In this document: one piece after another, positions 1-7,800 of the stretch
How positions within the stretch are numbered: position 1 is the first letter of the stretch
How the letters are laid out: each line of letters starts with the position of its first letter
Program-made: the position numbers and the translations under genes
Source of the DNA: a virus
Length of the DNA stretch: 30,219 nt
Strand: one strand, 5' to 3'
IMG/VR virus record: IMGVR_UViG_3300020347_000019
Coordinates: 1 to 30,219 of that record
Notes under the pieces: model-generated
The model's input: the letters and a program-made list of their open reading frames with translations, nothing else
What the model was told of the DNA's origin: nothing
Database searches by the model: none

Positions 1-2312
1 TCAATAGCGAATACATTGGCTGCGTTGGCTGCGGATTTGACAAATAGCTGAGTAGCTGGCGAAGTCGCCCCAATACCCACGTTGCCGTCAGACCCCTGCA
101 CAAACAAAGCATGAGTTGAGTTATTGCTTTCGACGCGGAAGTCTAAATCTGTGGAACCTTCGTTTATAACAACTTCTGTTGGATTAAGCAATAATTTAGA
201 GGTGCTTGTTCCCGCTGTCATAGTGTAAAACTCTATTGAGCCATCTTCTGTTCCATCGGTCATATCTTTTATTTGGGTATTAATCTGCCCATAGGCTATT
301 TTTTCGCCACTGAATGCATCATTTTCGCCATAAAAATAAATAAGTCCAGTCGCATCGTTATCTGCCGGAGAAACTGAATTTCTAAAAAACTCTAGAACAG
401 GCCCACTATTTGCATCTGCATCTGTAGAGACAAGAGTGAGATTACTAGAATTGTCTGTTGTGGTAGCTGTAATACCTCCCGTAACTGCAAGAGTTCCAGG
501 AGTAGTTAAATTACCGGAAAGTTTAGCAGACGTAATACTATCATCAACAGGAACATTAATGTCTAGCTGATTCATTGTCATACATTCTACGAGAGCACCC
601 GTTGGAGGAGCTTCGCTAAAAGTTAATGTAGTCCCTGATATACTATATGTCGATTTATTTTGATATACACCGTTTACAAATACTTGTGTATTATTCTCAT
701 TGACTGGGGCAGCTGATAAAGTTAGAGTAGTATCACTACCATCACCAGTCATAGTGTTAGAAGTTAAGTTAGTTCCATTTACTGCGGGCGATAAACGATA
801 GATAATAATACTATTACCGTTTGCTGGAGCGGCAGAAAAAGTCAGTGTGGTAGTACCACCAGAAGTAGCAATACTAAAAGCATTTTGCTGCTGAAATACA
901 CCTTCTATAAATACTAGTAAATTGTCTTCTGAAGCTGCTGGGGTGGTGAGAGCGTATGCTGTAGTGCTGCCATTTCCTGTAAAGTTATCTGCAGCAAAAG
1001 AAGCTGCACCGCCTCCTCCAATTTCTCCCCAAGCATCCGTATACCCTTCGAATTTTCCGAGAGTACTATTGTAACGGAATTGTCCTGCAGCGGCAGTAGG
1101 TCGTTGAGCTGTAGTACCTACAGGTATAACAGCAGCGCCCGTATCGGCAGTCTTACTTACTCTTAGTCCAAGAGCAGTTGCTGTAGTAGTAGCAAAGTTT
1201 GCATCATCACCTAAAGCTGCAGCAAGTTCGTTAAGAGTATTTAGAGTGCTGGGAGCCGAATCACCTAGAGCGGCAATTGCTACATCTACGTAAGCGGTAG
1301 TAGCAACTTTAGTACTGTTGTTCCCTGCGGATTGTGTTGCCGCTGTGGTGGCAGTATTGATTGTGCCGCTTAAATCACCAGAAAAAGTAGTAGCTGCTGC
1401 TGCACCTGTAATAGTTACACCAGTTGCGGAAGTAGCAATCTTGGCAGCGTTATCATGATAAAGAGTAACAGCACCGTCTACTACAAAGCTAGCCATCGTT
1501 TCGGATGTGCCTTTGGTAATGTCTATCTGATTATTACTAGAGATTTTTAGGTTACCAGTACCAACGTCTTTAATGTAACTATTACTGGCATCATGGAAGA
1601 TTTCTAAATCACCCGCATTACCTGCAGTAAGTTTAGTATTGTCCGGTAAGTATATAGTTTCAGTAGTATCTAGTGTGACTGAGCGTCCTGATATCTCTAC
1701 TTCTATCGCTGTTCCATTGGGCGGAGCAGTTGAAAAAGTAAGAGTAGTGCCGCTTACGCTATAGTTTGATTTGGACTGATATACCCCATCTATGTAAATA
1801 CGAGTATTATTCTCGTTAGCCGGGTCTACTGGTAAAGTGTAAGCCGTGGCAGTACCATTACCACTTAAAGTAGCTACAGAAACATTGCCTTCCCCGACTT
1901 TCTTTTTAAAAGCAATAATTTGTAAAAAATCACCAGTTGTAGCAGCTTCTGCTAAAACTACGGCAATAGTATTAGTGGCAGTGTAGTCTATACCATTGTC
2001 TAACAAAACACCATTTAGAAATACTTGAATTGCGCCGGCAGTGTAACTGAGTTGCACACTATTATCGTCACCACCACTAAAGCTAGTTTGGTTATTGGTT
2101 GCAGTAAACTGATATTCAACTAAGATGGCATCTGCAGCTGTGCTGCCTCCTCCAGTACCTAGTTCTACAATACTTTCTGTACCACTAACACTCTTTTTGA
2201 TGTACATTTTGCCATCAGTAGTATTTAGAGCAACCTCTCCTAAATCTAAATCTGAGGTAGAAGGTATTCGACCAGCGACTGCTGATCGTTTTAATTTAAT
2301 AGTTTGTGCCAT
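1..2312 (-). CDS. Tail fibre protein, C-terminus cut by left window edge
   Basis: The reading frame is open from the ATG at 2312 to the edge (770 codons visible, no stop). An AGGAGG Shine-Dalgarno lies just upstream. Residues 1-40 (MAQTIKLKRS..., then GE(V/L)A.NT.DGK.YI) resemble the N-terminal domain of phage tropism-determinant and tail-fibre proteins, and the downstream neighbour gene starts the same way. About four copies of a beta-rich repeat (roughly residues 66-137, 149-209, 444-506, 521-580) carry a GVYQ.K..Y..SGTTLTF..APP-type core. Residues 330-375 carry the NSTKVATTAYV and LNELAAALGDD motifs common in tail fibres. The GNVGIGATSP stretch near 743-752 is typical just before the C-terminal part of fibres, sometimes a self-cleaving S74-type chaperone, which would lie outside the window. 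It is probably a receptor-binding fibre; the receptor is unknown. Confidence 0.85.
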   Translation of the reverse strand, partial: MAQTIKLKRSAVAGRIPSTSDLDLGEVALNTTDGKMYIKKSVSGTESIVELGTGGGSTAADAILVEYQFTATNNQTSFSGGDDNSVQLSYTAGAIQVFLNGVLLDNGIDYTATNTIAVVLAEAATTGDFLQIIAFKKKVGEGNVSVATLSGNGTATAYTLPVDPANENNTRIYIDGVYQSKSNYSVSGTTLTFSTAPPNGTAIEVEISGRSVTLDTTETIYLPDNTKLTAGNAGDLEIFHDASNSYIKDVGTGNLKISSNNQIDITKGTSETMASFVVDGAVTLYHDNAAKIATSATGVTITGAAAATTFSGDLSGTINTATTAATQSAGNNSTKVATTAYVDVAIAALGDSAPSTLNTLNELAAALGDDANFATTTATALGLRVSKTADTGAAVIPVGTTAQRPTAAAGQFRYNSTLGKFEGYTDAWGEIGGGGAASFAADNFTGNGSTTAYALTTPAASEDNLLVFIEGVFQQQNAFSIATSGGTTTLTFSAAPANGNSIIIYRLSPAVNGTNLTSNTMTGDGSDTTLTLSAAPVNENNTQVFVNGVYQNKSTYSISGTTLTFSEAPPTGALVECMTMNQLDINVPVDDSITSAKLSGNLTTPGTLAVTGGITATTTDNSSNLTLVSTDADANSGPVLEFFRNSVSPADNDATGLIYFYGENDAFSGEKIAYGQINTQIKDMTDGTEDGSIEFYTMTAGTSTSKLLLNPTEVVINEGSTDLDFRVESNNSTHALFVQGSDGNVGIGATSPATQLFVKSAANAANVFAI

Positions 2313-2328
2313 CTGGCCCTCCTAGAGT

Positions 2329-2342
2329 TGCGTATATACGCA
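2329..2342. repeat. Perfect 14-bp palindrome between the two tail fibre genes
   Basis: TGCGTATATACGCA is its own reverse complement. It lies in the 42-bp gap between the two fibre genes, about 10 bases upstream of the Shine-Dalgarno of the downstream one. In RNA it can form a 5-bp stem with an AUAU loop. No T-tract follows, so it is not a convincing terminator. It could modulate initiation or be a recombination scar; its function is unknown. Confidence 0.5.
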
Positions 2343-2354
2343 GAGAGAGTTTAT

Positions 2355-3986
2355 TTAAAAAGTTCCGCCGTCTAATGAGTTGCCCCAAGAAGCAACACCC
2401 GAAGTATTCATACTTAATAAGTAGTCTGAAGTAGCTACATTGCCGCTAGGTTTAACAAGTCTAGTGTATCCGCCGTCTGATGCTTGACCAATAAGTATAT
2501 CACCTATTGCTGTAGTGGATATGTCTTTAATTCTAACAGTGTCTGAAGAAATCTCTGTAGTTATGTTATCAGGATTTACATTTATAGTGTTTCCTGACTT
2601 AGTTAGTCCATCACCTGCAGTAATTTGTCCAGCGCCGGAAAATTGAGATACAGTAAGATTGGTACTGCCTAAAGTTGGAGCACCATTATGTGTAAATACA
2701 AAACCATTATCTGCAAGAGTGGAGCCCTCTTCTACAAAAGTAAAAGTCCCTCCAGTCAGTTCTGCATTGGTATCTGCATCAGTTGCTCTAGTAATTACGA
2801 AAGCAGTAGCCGCATCGCCTGTAGTTGTAACGGTATAGATACCATTTTGAGTAGCAGTTGTTTGGTTTTTTACAAGTATTCTATCGCTTGTAGAAAGAGT
2901 AACACCGTCTATTACTATAGCAGCATTTGACCCCGCGGTTATAGTGCCGTTGCCATTGTTATAGGTACCTGCTAAATTTGCGGTAGTAGCAACTCTAACG
3001 GAAGCTTTAACGTCTAGAGACTGGCTAATAGCATCTACATATTCTTTAGTTGCTAAAGAGTCAGTAGTGAAGCCAGATCTATCTTTGTAGCCGGAAGGAA
3101 CTTTAATTGTCCCAGTACCGTTAGGAGACAGAGTAATATCACTATTAGCATTAGTTGAAGAAATAGTATTGGTATCTACCCGTATATTATCTACATCTAA
3201 CTGAGTGAGGCCTGCAATAGCAGTAGTGGTAGAACCTAATGTAAGAGTACTAGATCCTAATGTAATATTTGCCGCATTTATAGTAACAGTATTATCTGTA
3301 ATTGCAGCGCTAATACCTGCTCCACCTGCAAATGCGAGAGTATCACTAACTAAAGATACTGTATCTGTTCCTGAAGTTCCAGAAATACCTAAAGTGGTAG
3401 AGATAGACTGAAAGGATACTGCCCCGCTACCATTCGTAATTAGAGCTTGCCCTGAAGTACCATCAGTAAGAGGTAAAGCGTATCCTGTGCTAGCTATATT
3501 TCCAAAATGCAGTGCCTTGTTAAAAATAATCTTTTCAGCAGAGTTAGTAGTTACTAAAGTAATGTAGTTATTAGTGCCTTCTGTAAACGTAATAGAAGTA
3601 GCAGAATTATCTACAATCTTAAACTCAGTCGCCTGACTAGAAATATCTATAGTACCTGCATCAATATCTAAGTTACCAGAAGTTACTAGATCAATGTCCC
3701 CAGAGCCAGAAGTAATACTATTAGCTCCTATAGTAAGATTAGCAGTTTTTAACTGATCTATTTTACTACTAGAGTCTACAATAATAGAACTACTTGCCGT
3801 AAGAGTACCCGCAGTATGATCTAACATATCTGTGTATAACTTACCACCAATAGCGATTACTGAACTGTCTGCAGGAGCACCAATCCATAATTTGTCACTG
3901 CTATCCGAATATGCTAGCTCGCCCTGGGCAAGAGAACTCGGTGCAGAAGTACTGGTACTGCGTTTGATTTTAATTGTTTGAGCCAT
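2355..3986 (-). CDS. Tail fibre / receptor-binding structural protein
   Basis: This 543-residue protein begins MAQTIKIKRS and has a GELAYSDSSDKLWIG segment, the same N-terminal module as the next fibre downstream. That module probably serves for attachment to the tail. Residues 50-300 are Ser/Thr/Ile-rich beta repeats without Cys, as in fibrous phage proteins. Residues about 312-470 form a recognisable tail-fibre module: ATKEYVDAISQSLDVKASVR, then DRILVKNQT, NGIYTVT, RATDAD and VEEGSTLADNGFV. It ends LDGGTF, nearly matching the LDAGAF end of the upstream 134-residue protein. A GGAG lies about 8 bases before the ATG. It is an extracellular virion component with an unknown ligand. The fibre assignment is strong but subtype and specificity cannot be read. 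Confidence 0.82.
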   Translation of the reverse strand: MAQTIKIKRSTSTSAPSSLAQGELAYSDSSDKLWIGAPADSSVIAIGGKLYTDMLDHTAGTLTASSSIIVDSSSKIDQLKTANLTIGANSITSGSGDIDLVTSGNLDIDAGTIDISSQATEFKIVDNSATSITFTEGTNNYITLVTTNSAEKIIFNKALHFGNIASTGYALPLTDGTSGQALITNGSGAVSFQSISTTLGISGTSGTDTVSLVSDTLAFAGGAGISAAITDNTVTINAANITLGSSTLTLGSTTTAIAGLTQLDVDNIRVDTNTISSTNANSDITLSPNGTGTIKVPSGYKDRSGFTTDSLATKEYVDAISQSLDVKASVRVATTANLAGTYNNGNGTITAGSNAAIVIDGVTLSTSDRILVKNQTTATQNGIYTVTTTGDAATAFVITRATDADTNAELTGGTFTFVEEGSTLADNGFVFTHNGAPTLGSTNLTVSQFSGAGQITAGDGLTKSGNTINVNPDNITTEISSDTVRIKDISTTAIGDILIGQASDGGYTRLVKPSGNVATSDYLLSMNTSGVASWGNSLDGGTF

Positions 3987-4006
3987 TTAGAACTCCAAAA
4001 ATAGCC

Positions 4007-4411
4007 TTAGAAGGCTCCTGCGTCTAGCGTATCAGAGTCGGGAGACTCGTTACCTACAATTATAGGAACCCAAGCAAAGACTCCTGAGCTAGTTTCGCGA
4101 TAAACTTTTAACTGATTGTCATCAGTATCGTACCAAGTATCCCCTTCTTCTACTGTAGCACCTGTGGGAGCACTAGTACTTCTGAAATCTTGATCTGCTA
4201 ATTGCTTTAAAGCATCCTCTACATTCGTTGCTGTTATAGTATTATAGGGAGTAAAAGCAACGTTTTGTGCATCTGTATTATTAATGGGAAGAGCTATATT
4301 ATTTACGGTAACACTTACATCGTCCGTAGTTAAATCTATAGCTATATTGTTAGTAGAAGTGACTGTTAGATCAGTTACCTGCTCTGTTACTAGTATAGTA
4401 TCTACCGCCAT
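4007..4411 (-). CDS. Small tail-fibre-associated structural protein
   Basis: This 134-residue acidic protein is rich in Thr/Val/Asn. It carries a FTPYNTITATNVEDALKQL segment (about residues 52-70), a pattern often seen in phage fibre and baseplate proteins, and a GDTWYDTDDNQLKVYR segment (about 91-106), also common in fibre and virion adaptor proteins. There is no signal peptide or membrane segment. It ends LDAGAF. It lies between the 113-residue protein and the 543-residue fibre in the short operon started by the promoter near 4800. It is most likely a fibre adaptor or tip component. Exact function is not recognised. Confidence 0.65.
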   Translation of the reverse strand: MAVDTILVTEQVTDLTVTSTNNIAIDLTTDDVSVTVNNIALPINNTDAQNVAFTPYNTITATNVEDALKQLADQDFRSTSAPTGATVEEGDTWYDTDDNQLKVYRETSSGVFAWVPIIVGNESPDSDTLDAGAF

Positions 4412-4413
4412 TA

Positions 4414-4755
4414 TTATCTCGTTACTTCTTGGTTTATAGTTACCTTGCCCTCAAGAAGTCTTTTAACTATTGCGTCGCTTCCGGTAAAAATTTCCAAGTC
4501 ATAAAAGTAAAGCCCGGCAGACATCGCACTAGAAGTACCTGCCGGCAATTCTACTTTTACTATTCCATTGGTAGGCGGATTTACTATAGTACAGGTGAAG
4601 GTACCAGAAACATCAGCCGCTGTTTTAGTTGAGCGCATCTGTGCCCTGGCTGAGTAGCCGGTTAGATTTTTGGCGACACCGGACTCTTTGACAGTTAAGT
4701 CAATAGCAAAAGTCGATCCCTGATCAATAACTAGGTCGTAATTAGCTGCGCTCAT
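4414..4755 (-). CDS. Small baseplate/fibre-attachment-like protein
   Basis: This 113-residue protein is first in its operon. The ATG is preceded by GGAG at 7-base spacing, downstream of a strong promoter. The sequence is beta-rich and starts YDLVIDQGSTFAIDLTV, continues with a LTGYSARAQMR strand pair, and ends GLYFYDLEIF and LLEGKVTINQEV. This pattern (QGSTF, then GY.a.aQ.R, then Y.YdLe) is seen in small phage proteins of the BppU N-terminal type that join receptor-binding proteins to the baseplate. Its position, immediately before the fibres and after the hub gene, agrees. The family match is by eye only. Confidence 0.55.
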   Translation of the reverse strand: MSAANYDLVIDQGSTFAIDLTVKESGVAKNLTGYSARAQMRSTKTAADVSGTFTCTIVNPPTNGIVKVELPAGTSSAMSAGLYFYDLEIFTGSDAIVKRLLEGKVTINQEVTR

Positions 4756-4774
4756 TTAAATTCTCCATGATCAA

Positions 4775-4814
4775 ATTATAACAAAGGGGACTTGCGTAGT
4801 CAAGAATTATTTTT
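4775..4814 (-). promoter_or_regulatory. Sigma-70-type promoter for the fibre operon
   Basis: Read on the minus strand: -35 TTGACT (4798-4803), exactly 17 bases of spacer, -10 TATAAT (4775-4780). An A-rich block AAAAATAATTC (4804-4814) directly abuts the -35, as in an UP element. It sits in the 79-bp gap after the hub gene. The predicted start near 4768 gives a leader of about 13 bases containing the GGAG of the next gene. It shares its layout with promoters near 17460, 25300 and 29715. Confidence 0.8.
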
Positions 4815-4834
4815 TTTAGGTTAATCCCACTTTA

Positions 4835-7800
4835 TTATGACAAGTTTCCTATTCTAACCCTGAGAGTTCCATTAGAATCTTTTATATCTATTCTGTTATT
4901 GGTACCGTCAAAAAACATAGAACTGTTGGTAGAACTGTTGGAGGATATTGTTAACTGGGCAGCATTGATACTATTGGCCGTTATTTTTCCTCCATTAATA
5001 GTAGTAGTACCCGCATTAGTTCTTGCGGCTGGATCATAAGTATTGTTCCCATCTTCAATATCCCCATCAGACTGAAAAGTTACTAAACCGCTGAATCCAA
5101 TCCCTTGCTTAGGAGTAGCTTCCGTTACAGTTTGAGTGCCCCCAAAAGAAGCCTCTGTTACTACATAAGAAGAGTACCAGTACTTATTTGCATTTGCCGC
5201 ATTAAAAGTAGGAGCATCTTCATCCCAGTTACTAGTTTTACTACTAAAAACACCTGTAGAATAGTTATAACCACTGAGTGTCGGTGTGCCTGGATTACCT
5301 GTGGAAGAGAGCTGGTAGTATACATACCCTGTTACCGTTCTGGCACCTGTGGGACCCGTAATACTAGCACCGTCTGCACCGGCTATAGACTTAGTAAGAG
5401 ACTGCACACGTGTAAAGGTGGCAGTATTCTCTATATTAATAGTGATAGTAACAGTTGCCTGAGTAGCTGTCATGTCACTATGATTGCCTATCTGTGCACT
5501 ATTACCTACTACAGTTACTGCACCTGGGGTTATACCGCTACCACTACGACTTACCTGAAACTGACCTGCTCCTGGAGTTCCTGATACACTATTAAGCTGA
5601 GTTACGCCTTTGTAAACTATAACATCCGTACCCGAGCCAGTAAAAGTTACAGATCCTGCACTTGTTGTGGGTAAAGCATGAGATTCATTAGTTAAAATAA
5701 CAGCAAATGCGTCTACACCAGGTCTCACCCCTGATAGTGTTATCTGATCAGTTGCTAAAACTGCCTGAGCTGTACTACCCTCTCGCAGCTCCACCTTAAT
5801 AGTATCAGGCATATTACTTACGTTAGCTTGAGGGCTATAGGTGTAAGTATTTGAGGTGGTATGCTGTACTGAGGACCCATTCAGAATAAAATTAAAGTAA
5901 GCAGTTCCAGGACTATTAAGTTTAGTTGCAGTTACAGTAGTACTCGTAGGGGAAGGAGTTATTCCTGCATCCGAATAAGTAAATACTTGATCACCCACAG
6001 TAAGGTTTACGGCTCTAGAGTCTACACCAACTAGCCCTGAATTAGCTTTTGTAAGAGTTTGAACTTTAGTAATAGTAGTTACTGCACCCAGACTGTCTTT
6101 TGCTACTATTGTGAACGTGCGTGTTCCCACGCTACCTGTCATAGAAGTAATATCTCCTAACTGGTAGGAGTTACTAGTAGTAGTAACAGAACTATTACCC
6201 GGTACGCCCGTTACTGCAACACTAGATACCCTGAATGAAGAATTAGCGTAAGGGGCAGAATCATCATATGTAAGAGGTGTTGACCCCGCAAATACTTGTA
6301 TAAGAGTAGAAGTATTTGCGAGAGATGTAGGCGTCCCGCTTGAGTTTGCTGGTACAGTAACATTATCATTACTTAAAGTAAATAGTAACGCATCTCTTGC
6401 ACCGTCTGAAATACCCGATACTCCAGCTGTTGCTGAAGTAGGATGGTACGCTGAAAATACTTCTCTAGGAGCTACCCCTGAGGTTCGCTGAGAAGTAGTT
6501 AATACCGTGTATCTAATCCAATAATACTTAGTAGTACTTCCTCCTTCTATTACCGTATCTATATATACTCCGCTTTTGGAAGTTCCTATAAGCTCTGCCA
6601 CGGCTCTATTGTTAGTAGCAGATCTCCATATCTGGACAGTGTATACAGATGGGTTAAAATTAGAAGGATTTGTCCAGTTTAATTCAATACCTCCTCTACT
6701 ATTCTGAGTAGCCGTTAAACTATTAGGAGCAGTAGGCAGGGGTACGTTTGCTGTTGTACCGTCTACAGGCACAATTATACCGCCATTAGTTGGCTGTACT
6801 ATAAAGGCTGCGTCTTCGTGTTCTTCAGCAGTTACCTGAACTAGACAATTATTTTTAAATCTTAAATTAGTAATGCGAAATAACTTATTAGACCAACCAA
6901 ACCTAGAATAGCTTAGTTGAATTACATCACCCGCTACTAATAATATTGCCCACGGGCCTAAAGTAAAGTTAACTTTCAACCCGGCTCTAGACTGCTCTAA
7001 GTATTGTTTTGCATTAATCCTCGCGTTATAATAGTTAGATATAGAAGGGCTTTTAACACTCCCTTTCTTAGGTACCATTCTGTCTTGTTTCAAATAAGTT
7101 GAGTCAAATAAAACTACAGATCGGGACTCGAAGAGATTCTGAGGATCCTTCAAGGAGACATCTACATGATTAAAAGTACCCTTCTGTCCGGCGTCTTCTA
7201 CATCAATGTTACCTATTATGTGGTCTTCTGTGATTTTTTCTACTTCGTAAGTATTACCACTTACAGTTACTGAAGTAGCTGGACTAGCAGAAGACTTAAC
7301 ATCTAAAAAGTATTGGCCATTAGAGTATCTAATAAGACCATTAAAATGATTAAGCATACTATTAATGTTAGAGAAAACAGGATTTTTTGTATCAATTACT
7401 GCGTTAGTTTGATGCCGAGTAACCTCTCTTTGATTTTGAGATTCCCAGCCGATATATCTCCAGTACTTAACACTACATGAGTCGTATAACTCGTACCCAG
7501 AGTCAAATGTAGTAGCAGTCCTAAACTTTTTAACTATAGGATTATCGTCATGATTCCTTGTAGAATCTACATCTACTGCTACTGTTGTAGGTCCTGCTCC
7601 AGAACTAACTTTAGCTAAGTTAAAGGAGCCTATACTACTTGTTGTACTTGGAGTGCTAGGTATGCCATCAGAGCTAGCTTGATGTAAAGCGCCCCTATAG
7701 TAATAAAACTCCCCGGTATATATGGTTTTCCAGTTCTCCCACCTGAGGCCTAACTTGCCCACAACATTTGTAAACGTAGTAGAATACTTAGTACCCCCGG

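Noticed and set aside
1-4000. Diversity-generating retroelement acting on the tropism-type fibres
   Set aside because: The N-terminal module recalls phage tropism determinants, but no reverse transcriptase, template repeat or variable repeat is seen in the window.
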